45,916 nucleotides of DNA from NCBI GenBank assembly GCA_009379955.1, contig WHST01000040.1:1-45916 (forward strand), in the 5' to 3' direction. The DNA comes from Streptosporangiales bacterium. GTDB taxonomy: Bacteria > Actinomycetota > Actinomycetes > Streptosporangiales > WHST01. This document shows positions 1-8,471 of this stretch, in pieces. The notes below the pieces were generated by a model. It searched no databases, had not been told where the DNA came from, and saw nothing but the letters and a program-made list of their open reading frames with translations. Numbering within the stretch: position 1 is the stretch's first letter; every line of letters starts with the position of its first letter. The position numbers and the translations under genes were made by a program.

Positions 1-20
1 ACGGGTGCGCTGCGAGGGTC

Positions 21-106
21 GTCGGTGGAGCTTCACCTCACCGACGTGGACTTCACCTCGTCCCGGCACGAGGTGAAGTCCACGTTGATCACGTGCACGT
101 GATCAA
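21..106. repeat. stacked palindromes at the left edge
   Basis: Three nested symmetric structures lie in 86 bases. GTCGGTG (21-27) pairs with CACCGAC (39-45). An 18-base arm beginning ACGTGGACTTC (44-61) pairs perfectly with 68-85 across the 6-base loop CCCGGC. A perfect 22-base palindrome with half-site TTGATCACGTG covers 85-106. The motif CTTCACCTC occurs directly at 31-39 and 51-59, two helical turns apart, and inverted at 71-79. This looks like an operator array or a complex terminator for a gene left of the window; no T-run follows. Confidence 0.6.
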
Positions 107-136
107 ACGGTGCGGGCGGCGAGCCTATTGACGATT

Positions 137-172
137 CAGTGCCAGGCGTGGCTATGACGACGCCTGCCACTG
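137..172 (-). terminator. hairpin downstream of crp
   Basis: Thirteen-base arms (137-149 and 160-172) with a single mismatch flank a 10-base loop. The hairpin starts 20 bases beyond the crp stop codon on the minus strand, the expected position for an intrinsic terminator. There is no U-tract, which is common in high-GC actinobacteria. Confidence 0.5.
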
Positions 173-192
173 ACAAGTCGAGAAGGACCGGC

Positions 193-873
193 TCAGATGC
201 GGGCGCGGCGGCCCAGACGGTCGTCGTCGAGGAGGACGACGGCACGGGGCTCGATGCGCAGCCAGCCGCGGTTGGCGAAGTCGGCGAGCGCCTTGTTCAC
301 GGTCTCGCGGGACGCCCCGACGAGCTGGGCGAGCTCCTCCTGGGTGAGGTCGTGCTCGACGTGGATGCCCTCGGCGGAGGTGCGGCCGAACTTCCGCGAC
401 AGCACGAGCAGCTGCCGGGCGACGCGGCCGGGGACGTCGGTGAACACGAGGTCGGCCATCAGCTCATTGGTGCGGCGCAGGCGCTGGGCGAGCGCGCGCA
501 GTAGTTGCATGGCGACGTCGGGGTGGGCGCTGATCCAGGGCCGGAGCTCCTTGTGGGCCAGCGCGGCGAGCTCGCTGTCGGAGACGGCGACGGCCGAGGA
601 CGTGCGGGGGATGGGGTCGAAGAGCGACAGCTCGCCGAACATCTCGCCGGGTCCGATGACGGCCAGCAGGTTCTCGCGGCCGTCGGCGGAGGCCTTGACG
701 AGCTTCATCTTGCCGGTGAGGACGACGTAGACCTTGTCGCCCTCGGTACCCTCGCGAAACAGGGTTTCCCCGCGATGAACACGCACCGAGCTGAGCTTGT
801 CCTGCAGCTCAGCTGCGCTCTCCTCGCCCAGACCGGCGAAAAGCGGAGCGCGACGCAGCGTCTCGATGTCCAC
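193..873 (-). CDS. crp: Crp/Fnr-family cAMP receptor protein
   Basis: This is a 226-residue cytoplasmic global regulator. Residues 10-125 form the cyclic-nucleotide-binding beta-roll, with the phosphate-binding cassette GEMFGELSLFDPIPRTSSA at about 76-94, including E81, R90 and T91. Residues 140-215 carry the winged HTH; the recognition helix region is LAQLVGASRETVNKAL. Length and motifs match actinobacterial Crp (Mycobacterium Rv3676, Corynebacterium GlxR). The GTG start at 873 is preceded by AGGAG. The gene is divergent from nth, the same neighbour as in M. tuberculosis. No FNR-type cysteine cluster is present at the N-terminus, so oxygen sensing is unlikely. cAMP binding is inferred from the family, not shown here. 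Confidence 0.93.
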   Translation of the reverse strand: MDIETLRRAPLFAGLGEESAAELQDKLSSVRVHRGETLFREGTEGDKVYVVLTGKMKLVKASADGRENLLAVIGPGEMFGELSLFDPIPRTSSAVAVSDSELAALAHKELRPWISAHPDVAMQLLRALAQRLRRTNELMADLVFTDVPGRVARQLLVLSRKFGRTSAEGIHVEHDLTQEELAQLVGASRETVNKALADFANRGWLRIEPRAVVLLDDDRLGRRARI

Positions 874-953
874 CCTGACTCCTCACCTCGGCCCGATTAC
901 GACTCCACAGTGTCCCACCTCGGGTCGTCGGTGCAGAAACGTAGGGTGTCGGT

Positions 954-1706
954 GTGCCCACGACGTCCACTCCCCGTGCCCGGCGCGCGCGGTTCGAGCG
1001 CGAGACCAGGCTGGGTCTCGTCCGCCGCGCCCGCCGCATCAACCGCGAGCTCGCCGAGACCTACCCCGATGCGCACTGCGAGCTCGACTTCGAGTCGCCG
1101 CTGCAGCTGCTCGTCGCCACCGTCCTGTCGGCGCAGACCACCGACAAGAAGGTCAACGAGGTCACGCCGGTGCTGTTCGCGCGCTACCACACGGCCGACG
1201 ACTACGCCGCGGCCGACCCGGCCGAGATGGAAGTGATCATCAAGCAGACCGGGTTCTTCCGGGCGAAGACGAAGTCGGTGATGGGCCTCGGCGCCGCGCT
1301 GGTCGAGCGGCACGGCGGGGAGGTGCCGCGCACCATGGACGAGCTCGTGAAGCTGCCGGGCGTCGGCCGCAAGACCGCCAACGTCGTCCTCGGCAACGCG
1401 TTCGACGTCCCTGGGCTCACCGTCGACACCCACTTCTCCCGGCTGACCCGCCGCTTCGGCTGGACCACCGAGACCGACCCGGTGAAGATCGAGTACGAGG
1501 TCGCCGAGCTCATCCCCCGCAAGGAGTGGACGATGCTGTCGCACCGGCTCATCTGGCACGGGCGTCGCGCCTGCCACTCCCGCCGTCCCGCGTGCGGTGC
1601 CTGCGTCCTCGCCGCCCTGTGCCCCTCGTACGGTGAGGGCGAGCTCGACCCGGAGAAGGCCCGCCTGATGCTCAAGTCGCCGAGCCAGGTGGTGGCCACG
1701 CCGTGA
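954..1706 (+). CDS. nth: endonuclease III (DNA glycosylase/AP lyase)
   Basis: This is a 250-residue base-excision-repair enzyme that removes oxidised pyrimidines and nicks abasic sites. The helix-hairpin-helix [17 protein letters not shown] (about 134-150) contains catalytic Lys140, and Asp158 lies in TVDTHFSRL. The C-terminal 4Fe-4S cluster ligands are C207, C214, C217 and C223 with the expected C-x6-C-x2-C-x5-C spacing, so the enzyme looks complete. The start is the GTG at 954; an N-terminal basic extension is typical of actinobacterial Nth. Its stop codon overlaps the GTG of the next gene (GTGA at 1703-1706), suggesting translational coupling within a run of four same-strand genes. Confidence 0.95.
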   Translation: MPTTSTPRARRARFERETRLGLVRRARRINRELAETYPDAHCELDFESPLQLLVATVLSAQTTDKKVNEVTPVLFARYHTADDYAAADPAEMEVIIKQTGFFRAKTKSVMGLGAALVERHGGEVPRTMDELVKLPGVGRKTANVVLGNAFDVPGLTVDTHFSRLTRRFGWTTETDPVKIEYEVAELIPRKEWTMLSHRLIWHGRRACHSRRPACGACVLAALCPSYGEGELDPEKARLMLKSPSQVVATP

Positions 1707-2335
1707 GACCGGCGGCGGGCAGGCGGACGGGTGCGGCAGCAGCGGCGCTCGTCCTGCTGGCCGGCTGCGGTCCGGTGTCCGGTGGCGGCGCAGCCCCGAC
1801 GACGTCCGCGTCGTCACGACCGGTCGCCTCGTCCGCGTCCGCCTCGGTCCGTGCGGCGGCGAAGCTCGAGCGCTGCCCCGCCGTCCGGGCGGCGCCGCCC
1901 GGCACGAAGGGGCCGTCGCTGCCCGCGGTACGCCTGCCGTGTCTCGACACCGGCCCCACCGTGCCGCTCGGCGGCCTCCGTGGCCCCCTCGTGGTCAACC
2001 TGTGGGCCACCTGGTGCGACCCCTGCCTGGAGGAGATGCCGCTGTTCCAGCGCCTCCACGCGGCGGCGGGGGAGCGGGTCCGTGTGCTCGGTGTCGCGAC
2101 GAAGGACCGCAGTCCCGACGCCGCCCTGCAGTTCGCCGGCGAGGTCGACCTGCGTTATCCGTCGGTCTACGACCGCGACGGTGCGGTCCTGCGAACGGCA
2201 AGGGCGGGCACCGGCCTGCCCGTCACCCTGTTCGTCGACCGGGCGGGCCGGGTCGTCCACCGCAAGATCGGCCCGTACACCGCGTACGACCAGCTGACCA
2301 CCGACGTCCGCGACCACCTGGGGGTACGTCCATGA
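1703..2335 (+). CDS. TlpA-like thioredoxin-fold lipoprotein
   Basis: This 210-residue exported redox protein has a basic N-terminus and hydrophobic core followed by the lipobox LLAGC, with the lipidated residue C22, so it should be anchored on the outer face of the membrane. A low-complexity Ala/Ser linker (about 30-55) precedes a thioredoxin fold with the active-site motif WATWCDPC (C105, C108). Two further cysteines (C58, C80) lie before the redox site. TlpA/ResA-type proteins reduce disulfides, for example in cytochrome c maturation; the target here is unknown. It overlaps nth by 4 bases upstream and the Nudix gene by 4 bases (ATGA) downstream. It matches the position of Rv3673c in M. tuberculosis. 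Confidence 0.88.
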   Translation: MRPAAGRRTGAAAAALVLLAGCGPVSGGGAAPTTSASSRPVASSASASVRAAAKLERCPAVRAAPPGTKGPSLPAVRLPCLDTGPTVPLGGLRGPLVVNLWATWCDPCLEEMPLFQRLHAAAGERVRVLGVATKDRSPDAALQFAGEVDLRYPSVYDRDGAVLRTARAGTGLPVTLFVDRAGRVVHRKIGPYTAYDQLTTDVRDHLGVRP

Positions 2336-3006
2336 GCGCGCCGGACTGGTTGCAGCCGCTCGTCGACGCGTCGCGCGACGTCCTGCCCGAGGAGCTCAGC
2401 CGTTACCGCCCGACCGGCGACGGCGGACGCAAGGCCGCGGTGCTGATCCTGTTCGGGGAGGGCCAAGACGGACCCGACGTCCTGCTCGTCCAGCGCAGCG
2501 ACGGCCTGCGGGCGCACGCGGGTCAGCCCGCGTTCCCCGGCGGCGCCGAGGAGCAGGGCGACGGCGGGCCGGTCGGGGCGGCGTTGCGGGAGGCCCAGGA
2601 GGAGACCGGGCTCGACCCGGGAGGTGTCGAGGTCCTCGCCGAGCTGCCGACGCTGGCCCTGCCGGTGAGCGCGTTCGTCGTCACGCCGGTCATCGGGTGG
2701 TGGCGCGAGCCGACCGAGGTCCGGGCGGTCGATCATGGCGAGATCGCCGCGGTCGCACGGGTGCCGGTGGCCGAGCTCGTCGACCCGGCCAACCGGTTGC
2801 GGATCCGGCATCCCGCGGGTCACATCGGCCCGGCGTTCCGCGTCCGCGACATGCTGGTCTGGGGTTTCACCGGCGGCCTGCTCGACCGCGTGCTCGAGCT
2901 CGGCGGCTTCGCGCGGCCGTGGCTCGACGAGGCGCGCGTCGAGGACCTCCCCGAGGACCGGCTCGCGCTGTCGTTGCGCACCGCGCCGCCGGACTACGAC
3001 CTGTAA
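2332..3006 (+). CDS. Nudix hydrolase, CoA pyrophosphatase-like
   Basis: This is a 224-residue protein when started at the ATG at 2332, which overlaps the previous stop as ATGA; a longer open frame upstream is only a shadow. It carries the UPF0035-type motif (LRAHAGQPAFPGG, about 59-71) that marks the coenzyme A/acyl-CoA diphosphatase branch, followed by the Nudix box ending REAQEETGL (86-94) with its metal-binding glutamates. The family cleaves CoA into 4-phosphopantetheine and 3',5'-ADP. It is conserved beside marP in actinobacteria (Rv3672c position). Substrate is inferred from the motif only. Confidence 0.9.
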   Translation: MSAPDWLQPLVDASRDVLPEELSRYRPTGDGGRKAAVLILFGEGQDGPDVLLVQRSDGLRAHAGQPAFPGGAEEQGDGGPVGAALREAQEETGLDPGGVEVLAELPTLALPVSAFVVTPVIGWWREPTEVRAVDHGEIAAVARVPVAELVDPANRLRIRHPAGHIGPAFRVRDMLVWGFTGGLLDRVLELGGFARPWLDEARVEDLPEDRLALSLRTAPPDYDL

Positions 3007-3055
3007 GGGCCGGAGCTTTCGCCGTCTTTTCACCTGCCTCGGGTACGGTGCCGAG

Positions 3056-4243
3056 GTGAGCGGTGACCTCCTCGACCTGGTGCTGGGCTTCCTCGCCGTG
3101 GTCTTCGCCGTCTCCGGGTTCCGGCAGGGAGTGGTCGCGGGCTTCCTCAGCCTCCTCGGGTTCTTCGGCGGCGGCGTCCTGGGCGCGCAGGTCTCGCCCG
3201 CCGTGTCGTCCGCACTCGCCGAACCAGGCACCGGCCAGTCCATGGTGGCCGTCGCCTGCGTGTTCGTCGCGGCGGCGCTCGGTCAGCTCCTCGCGTCCGC
3301 GATCGGCTACGCCCTGCGCGAGCGCATCCGCTGGCAGTCCGCCCGCGCCGTCGACTCCGCCTGCGGTTCGCTGCTCTCGGTGGTCGCGTTGCTGCTCGTG
3401 GCCTGGCTGGTCGGCACGGCCGTGGTGCAGGCGCCGTTCCCGACCCTCTCCCACCAGGTCAAGCACTCCGCGATCCTGCGCATGGTCGACGGGATCATCC
3501 CCGACGTCGCGCGCAGCTGGTTCAGCGAGTTCCGCCGCGCGGTCGGGCAGTCCGCGTTCCCGCAGGTGTTCGGCGGGCTCGGGCCCGACCGGACGGTCGA
3601 GGTGAGCCCGCCCGACCCGGAGGTGGCCGACAACCCGGGCGTGAAGCGCGCGCTCCGCAGCGTCGTCAAGGTCGAGGGCGTGGCGCCGCAGTGCTCGCGC
3701 ACGATCGACGGCTCTGGGTTCATCTACGCGCCGCAGCATGTGATGACCAACGCGCACGTCGTCGCCGGCGTCCGCGGCGGACCAGAGGTGATGGTCGGCG
3801 GCGAGTCGCACCGCGCCAGGGTCGTGCTCTTCGACGAGCGCCGCGACGTCGCCGTCCTGTACGTCCCCGGCCTCCGCCGCGCGTCGCTGCCGTTCGACGG
3901 CGAGGCACGCCAGGGTGGCAACGCCGTCGTCGCCGGGCACCCGGGCGGCGGTCCGCTGACCGTCGGCGGCGCGCGCATCAGGTCGAAGGAGAACGCGCGC
4001 GGCCCCGACATCTACCAGCACACCGAGACGATCCGCGAGGTGTACTCCATCCGCGCGACCGTCCGGCCCGGCAACTCGGGCGGGCCGCTGCTCACGCCGA
4101 GCGGCCAGGTCTACGGCGTGGTGTTCGCGGCCGCCGTCGACGACCCGCAGACCGGCTACGTGCTGACGGCCGACGAGGTGAGCTCGTCCGCCCGCAGGGC
4201 CCGCAACGCGACGGAGCCGGTCAGCACCAAGACCTGCGACTGA
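3056..4243 (+). CDS. marP: MarP-type membrane serine protease
   Basis: This is a 395-residue protein, against 397 in M. tuberculosis Rv3671c. The first about 125 residues form a four-helix membrane domain of the CvpA/colicin V production family. The rest is an extracytoplasmic chymotrypsin-like protease with the triad H234 (TNAHVV), D264 (RRDVAVLYV) and S341 (RPGNSGGPLL). C213 and C394 match the disulfide pair known to control MarP activity. MarP processes cell-wall hydrolase targets and supports acid and oxidative resistance in mycobacteria. The GTG at 3056 is chosen because the membrane domain begins there. A TACGGT -10-like box at 3044-3049 would allow a leaderless transcript. It ends tail-to-tail with the hydrolase gene, 4 bases apart. 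Confidence 0.92.
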   Translation: MSGDLLDLVLGFLAVVFAVSGFRQGVVAGFLSLLGFFGGGVLGAQVSPAVSSALAEPGTGQSMVAVACVFVAAALGQLLASAIGYALRERIRWQSARAVDSACGSLLSVVALLLVAWLVGTAVVQAPFPTLSHQVKHSAILRMVDGIIPDVARSWFSEFRRAVGQSAFPQVFGGLGPDRTVEVSPPDPEVADNPGVKRALRSVVKVEGVAPQCSRTIDGSGFIYAPQHVMTNAHVVAGVRGGPEVMVGGESHRARVVLFDERRDVAVLYVPGLRRASLPFDGEARQGGNAVVAGHPGGGPLTVGGARIRSKENARGPDIYQHTETIREVYSIRATVRPGNSGGPLLTPSGQVYGVVFAAAVDDPQTGYVLTADEVSSSARRARNATEPVSTKTCD

Positions 4244-4251
4244 CCGGTCAG
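4240..4251. other. palindrome spanning two convergent stop codons
   Basis: CTGACCGGTCAG is a perfect 12-base palindrome. It contains the TGA of marP (4241-4243) and the TGA of the opposing hydrolase (4248-4250). It is too short to be a convincing bidirectional terminator. Confidence 0.4.
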
Positions 4252-5174
4252 CGATCGGGCTCGGCGTCGCCGAGCCAGGTGAGGATCGCGTCGGTCACCG
4301 CCTGGGGGCTCTCCTCGTGGGGGAAGTGGCCCGCGCCGTCGATCAGCCGCCAGCGGTACGGCGCCTCGACATGCTGGGCGGACGACGCGGCGGCGCCCGG
4401 GTGGACGAGCGGGTCGCGGGCGCCGTGCAGCACCAGGGTCGGGACGCGGACGGGGAGACGTCGCAGGCGCTGTCCGAAGCGCACGCCGTCGGGTCGTACG
4501 GTCGAACGGCCGAGCCACCGGTGGTACTCCAGGGCGCTGTGCGCGACGTGCGGCACCCGCATCGCCTCGGCGTAACGCCGCGCGACCTCGGGCTCGGGCC
4601 AGTCACCGCTCGACCAGTCGCGCAGGAGCGCCCGGACCAGGCTGCCGTCGTGCGCCGTGAGCCGGCGTTCGCCCAGCCACGGCACCTGGAACTCCAGCTC
4701 GTGCCGGACGGCGCGGACGCTGTGTGGCACGCGGCTCACGGCCGCCTTGAACCGCAGCGGGTGCGGCGCGGCGACCGCGACGAGGCGGTTCACCACCTTG
4801 GCGTGCAGCGCGGCAGCCGTCCAGGCGCCCAGGCCGCCCCAGCCGTGCCCGACGAACACGGCGTTGGCCTCGCCGAGGGCGCGGACGAGCCCCGACATGT
4901 CGTCGGCGAGCGTCGGCAGGTCGTACCCGCGCGGCGGCTTGTCGCTGGCGCCGTAGCCGCGCAGGTCAGGGGCGGCGACCCGGTACCCGGCCGCGGCGAA
5001 CGCCGGCAGCTGGTGCCGCCAGGTCCACCAGAACTCGGGGAACCCGTGGAGCAGTACGACGAGCGGGCCGTCGCCGGCCTCGGCGAGGTGGAAGCGGGTG
5101 CCGTTGGCGCTGACCGTGCGGTGCCTCCACGGACCGGGCACCAGGACGCTCCGCTCGTCCGGCGTGCCCGCCAT
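4248..5174 (-). CDS. alpha/beta hydrolase, epoxide-hydrolase-like, nucleophile missing
   Basis: This 308-residue protein has a complete alpha/beta-hydrolase fold: oxyanion-hole HGFPEFWWTW (43-52), DLRGYGASDKP (70-80), nucleophile-elbow region VGHGWGG (108-114), and the late D and H of the triad (ARDPLVHP, GAGHFPHEE). In epoxide hydrolases the elbow reads GHDWGG; here residue 111 is Gly, so no nucleophile is present at that position. It occupies the Rv3670 (ephE) position beside marP. It may be a non-catalytic or differently acting member. The start at 5174 gives a normal N-terminus for the family. Confidence 0.85.
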   Translation of the reverse strand: MAGTPDERSVLVPGPWRHRTVSANGTRFHLAEAGDGPLVVLLHGFPEFWWTWRHQLPAFAAAGYRVAAPDLRGYGASDKPPRGYDLPTLADDMSGLVRALGEANAVFVGHGWGGLGAWTAAALHAKVVNRLVAVAAPHPLRFKAAVSRVPHSVRAVRHELEFQVPWLGERRLTAHDGSLVRALLRDWSSGDWPEPEVARRYAEAMRVPHVAHSALEYHRWLGRSTVRPDGVRFGQRLRRLPVRVPTLVLHGARDPLVHPGAAASSAQHVEAPYRWRLIDGAGHFPHEESPQAVTDAILTWLGDAEPDR

Positions 5175-5175
5175 C

Positions 5176-5646
5176 TCAGTGGTCGGGCGGGCCCACGGCG
5201 GGACGGGTGCTCGCCGGACCCACCTCCTGGCGCCGCGGCGGCGAGCCGATCTCGTCCTTGAGCGCCTTGGCCCAGGTGACGTCGTCCTGCAGCGTCTGCT
5301 TGGTGCGTGCGATCTTCGTCATCTTGTCGAGGCGCGACTTGCCGAGCAGGGCGAGGATCGCCGCGCCGAGCAGGTAGACGCCGCCGACGATGAGGAACGA
5401 CCAGCCGAGCGTGATGCCCAGCGCGTGGATGCCGAATGCGCTCGCGACGGAGAGGAAGATCAGCGCGAAGTAGCCGAGGAACGCGGCACCGCCGAACATC
5501 CCGGCGCCGAGACCGGCCTGCTTGGCGTCGTTCTTGAGCTCCGCCTTGGCGAGCTCGATCTCCGCCTTGACGAGGACCTGCACCTGAGCGGTCGCCTCGG
5601 CGACGAGCTCGCCGAGACTCTTCTCGCTCTGCCGTGCCTGCGTCAT
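5176..5646 (-). CDS. holin-superfamily-III-like membrane protein (DUF1469)
   Basis: This is a 156-residue protein with an N-terminal amphipathic helix (SLGELVAEATAQVQVLVKAE) typical of DUF1469/Actinobacterial Holin-X proteins. Two adjacent transmembrane segments follow at about 50-75 and 82-105, then a charged tail ending in a conserved WAKALKDEIG-type stretch. The ATG at 5646 is preferred over one at 5676 because GGGAGGT sits 4 bases upstream of it. It lies in the Rv3669 position next to the hydrolase. Despite the name, such proteins are chromosomal and no phage genes are near. Function is unknown; a role in envelope organisation is a guess. Confidence 0.85.
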   Translation of the reverse strand: MTQARQSEKSLGELVAEATAQVQVLVKAEIELAKAELKNDAKQAGLGAGMFGGAAFLGYFALIFLSVASAFGIHALGITLGWSFLIVGGVYLLGAAILALLGKSRLDKMTKIARTKQTLQDDVTWAKALKDEIGSPPRRQEVGPASTRPAVGPPDH

Positions 5647-5689
5647 CGGTACCTCCCAGCGTGGAGTCTTGCCCATCGAGACGACGATG

Positions 5690-6913
5690 TCATGCCGCCG
5701 CGCGTCTTTGCCTCCGGGTCAGTACCCGTAGCAGTATCGCCGCCAGCACCGAGGCCGCGAACGAGGCGAGCAGCACCGACGCCTTGACCAGGTCGATCCG
5801 CTCCGTCCCGCCGTACGCGAGCTCGCCGATCAGCAGGGACACCGTGAAGCCGATTCCCGCCAGCAGCGAGACCGCGGCGAGGTGCCCCCAGTTCAGGTCG
5901 GCGCCGAGCCGGGCGAGGCCGAGGCGTACCGACAGCCAGGCACCGCCGAGCACGCCGACGATCTTGCCCACGAGGAGACCGGCGACCACCCCCAGCGCCA
6001 CCCGGTCGGCGGCGAGGTCGGCGAACATCCCCGCCGAGAGCGGCACCCCGGCCGCCAGGAGCGCGAACGCGGGGACGGCGAACCCGGCGGAGACCGGCCG
6101 GAGCCGGTGCTCGAGCCGGTCCGCGGGCGATTCCGCCTCACCAGGGTCGACACGCACCCGGGTCAGCAGGCCGACGGCGACGCCGGCCACCGTCGCGTGG
6201 ACGCCGCTCTCGTGGACGAGCGCCCACGCCACGACGGCGATCGGCACGTACACGAACCACGCCGTCACCCGGTACCGCTGCAGCAGGCCGTACGCCGCGA
6301 GCAGGACGGCGGCGCCGAGCAGCGGCACGAGGTTCAGCTGCTCGGTGTAGAAGACCGCGATGACGGCGATCGCGCCGAGGTCGTCCACCACCGCGAGGGT
6401 GAGCAGGAAGACCCGCAGGGCGACGGGGAGACGACTGCCGGTCACGGCGAGCACCGCCAGCGCGAACGCGATGTCGGTGGCCATCGGGATCGCCCACCCC
6501 TCGCCGGCACCCGGCGTGCCCGCGCTCACCGCGAGGAAGACGAGCGCGGGCACCGCCATGCCCGCGACGGCCGAGATGACCGGCAGGGCAGCGGACGCCG
6601 GATGCCGGAGCTCGCCGACGACCAGCTCACGCTTCACCTCGAGCCCCGCGACCGCGAAGAAGATCGCCAGCAGGCCGTCGGCCGCCCACTGGTGCAGGGT
6701 GAGGTCGAGGTGGACCGCGCTCGGGCCTACCGTCGCCGACGTGAGCGCGGCGTACGACGCGGCCCACGGGGAGTTCGCCCAGACCAGCGCCGTGACCGTC
6801 GCGACGAGCATGATGGTGCCGCCCACGGTCTCGGTGCGGAGCGCCTCGGCGAGATGGCGCGCCGCCGTGGCCGACTGGCGGGCGGGGAACATCGCTACGG
6901 CACGCTTGCGCAC
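5690..6913 (-). CDS. nhaA: Na+/H+ antiporter NhaA
   Basis: This is a 407-residue polytopic membrane protein of the NhaA family, exporting Na+ in exchange for protons at alkaline pH. Family landmarks are GLEVKRELVVGEL (90-102), MATDIAF with D147 (equivalent of E. coli D133), and the paired ion-binding aspartates in AVVDDLGAI (D177, D178). Length is standard for actinobacterial NhaA. The N-terminal 25 residues are basic and cytoplasmic. It is transcribed toward the holin-like gene and diverges from gnd. In related genomes acs follows nearby; here a long accessory block intervenes. Confidence 0.94.
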   Translation of the reverse strand: MRKRAVAMFPARQSATAARHLAEALRTETVGGTIMLVATVTALVWANSPWAASYAALTSATVGPSAVHLDLTLHQWAADGLLAIFFAVAGLEVKRELVVGELRHPASAALPVISAVAGMAVPALVFLAVSAGTPGAGEGWAIPMATDIAFALAVLAVTGSRLPVALRVFLLTLAVVDDLGAIAVIAVFYTEQLNLVPLLGAAVLLAAYGLLQRYRVTAWFVYVPIAVVAWALVHESGVHATVAGVAVGLLTRVRVDPGEAESPADRLEHRLRPVSAGFAVPAFALLAAGVPLSAGMFADLAADRVALGVVAGLLVGKIVGVLGGAWLSVRLGLARLGADLNWGHLAAVSLLAGIGFTVSLLIGELAYGGTERIDLVKASVLLASFAASVLAAILLRVLTRRQRRAAA

Positions 6914-6979
6914 GGTCTCCTCTGTCGGTGGACGTCACGTCGTCGTTGCCGACCAGGCTTCCCGGCGCTCCAGTTCTAG

Positions 6980-6991
6980 CCTATCGATAGG
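6980..6991. promoter_or_regulatory. palindrome in the nhaA-gnd intergenic region
   Basis: CCTATCGATAGG is a perfect 12-base palindrome, AT-richer than its surroundings, 32 bases upstream of the gnd start. It is placed where a repressor would sit near the promoter. The gnd ribosome site GAGGAGG follows at about 7011-7017. Confidence 0.4.
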
Positions 6992-7023
6992 GTCCCGAGA
7001 GACAGCACACGAGGAGGCCTGGA

Positions 7024-8457
7024 ATGGCAGAGCAAGCGGTCGTCGGCGTGACCGGCCTGGCGGTCATGGGTCGCAACCTCGCCAGGAACCTCGCGAGGAA
7101 CGGCTTCTCGGTCGCGGTGCACAACCGCACGTCGTCACGCACGACGGAGCTCGTCGAGCGGTTCGGGCACGAGGGCACGTTCGTGCCATCCGCCACGATC
7201 GAGGAGTTCGTCACCTCGCTGGAACGGCCGCGCAAGGTCCTCGTCATGGTCAAGGCGGGCGCGCCGACCGATGCGGTCATCGACGAGCTCGTCCCGCTGC
7301 TCGACGCGGGCGACATCGTCATCGACGGCGGCAACGCGTGGTTCGAGGACACCCGCAGGCGCGAGAGTGCCCTGCGCGCGCACGGCCTCCACTTCGTCGG
7401 CGCGGGCGTGTCGGGCGGTGAGGAGGGCGCGCTCAACGGCCCGAGCATCATGCCGGGCGGCTCGGCCGAGTCGTACGAGTCACTCGGGCCGCTGTTCGAG
7501 AAGATCGCCGCGCAGGTCGACGGCACGCCGTGCTGCACGCACGTCGGCGCCGACGGCGCCGGGCACTTCGTCAAGATGGTGCACAACGGCATCGAGTACG
7601 CCGACATGCAGCTCATCGCCGAGGCCTACGATCTGCTCCGCTCCGGCCTCGGCATGGCACCCGACGAGCTCGCCGGGGTGTTCCGCGACTGGAACGAGGG
7701 CGACCTCGAGTCGTTCCTCATCGAGATCACCGCTGAGGTGCTCGGCCACGTCGACGCCGCGACCGGGTCGCCGTTCGTCGACGTCGTCGTCGACCAGGCG
7801 GAGGAGAAGGGCACCGGACGCTGGACTGTGCAGAACGCGCTCGAGCTCGGCGTGCCCGTCACGGGAATCGCCGAAGCGGTGTTCGCGCGGTCGCTGTCAG
7901 GTCACCCGGAGCAGCGCGAGGCCGCGCGCGGCGTGCTGCCCGGTCCGAAGACGGAGACGTTGGTCGACCGCAACGGGTTCGTCGACGACGTGCGCAAGGC
8001 CCTGTACGCGTCGAAGGTCGTGGCGTACGCGCAGGGGTTCGACCAGATCCAGGCTGGGTCCGACGCGTTCGGCTGGACGGTCGACCGCGGGGCGATGGCG
8101 ACGATCTGGCGCGGCGGCTGCATCATCAGGGCGCGCTTCCTCGACCGCATCCGCGAGGCGTACGACGAGAACGGCGCGCTGTCGTCGCTGCTCGTGGCGC
8201 CGTACTTCCGCGACGCCCTCGCCGAGGGTCAGGAAGCGTGGCGCCGGGTCGTCGCCGACGCCGCCAGGCTGGGTGTTCCCGTGCCCGGGTTCTCGTCAGC
8301 GCTGAGCTACTACGACGCGCTGCGCCGCGACCGGCTGCCCGCGTCGCTGCTCCAGGGCCTGCGCGACTTCTTCGGGGCGCACACGTACCGCCGCGTCGAC
8401 CGCGCGGGCACGTTCCACACCGACTGGCCCAACGACCGTGCGGAGTCGGAGCAGTAG
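7024..8457 (+). CDS. gnd: 6-phosphogluconate dehydrogenase (decarboxylating)
   Basis: This is a 477-residue, full-length enzyme of the oxidative pentose phosphate pathway, converting 6-phosphogluconate to ribulose 5-phosphate with production of NADPH and CO2. The dinucleotide site GVTGLAVMGRNLARNLARNG (8-27) is followed by HNRT, which favours NADP+. The substrate signature GGEEGALNGPSIMPGG (131-146) and the catalytic pair K184 and E191 in HFVKMVHNGIEYADMQ are present. The C-terminal AFGWTVDRG and helical domain are complete. A strong RBS GAGGAGG precedes ATG 7024. The gene stands alone; no zwf or opcA lies nearby, so it may be a second copy. Confidence 0.95.
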   Translation: MAEQAVVGVTGLAVMGRNLARNLARNGFSVAVHNRTSSRTTELVERFGHEGTFVPSATIEEFVTSLERPRKVLVMVKAGAPTDAVIDELVPLLDAGDIVIDGGNAWFEDTRRRESALRAHGLHFVGAGVSGGEEGALNGPSIMPGGSAESYESLGPLFEKIAAQVDGTPCCTHVGADGAGHFVKMVHNGIEYADMQLIAEAYDLLRSGLGMAPDELAGVFRDWNEGDLESFLIEITAEVLGHVDAATGSPFVDVVVDQAEEKGTGRWTVQNALELGVPVTGIAEAVFARSLSGHPEQREAARGVLPGPKTETLVDRNGFVDDVRKALYASKVVAYAQGFDQIQAGSDAFGWTVDRGAMATIWRGGCIIRARFLDRIREAYDENGALSSLLVAPYFRDALAEGQEAWRRVVADAARLGVPVPGFSSALSYYDALRRDRLPASLLQGLRDFFGAHTYRRVDRAGTFHTDWPNDRAESEQ

Positions 8458-8471
8458 CGGAGTCTCGTGGG

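Noticed and set aside
5176..5646. phage holin implying a prophage
   Set aside because: The gene belongs to a conserved chromosomal block and no other phage genes are present.
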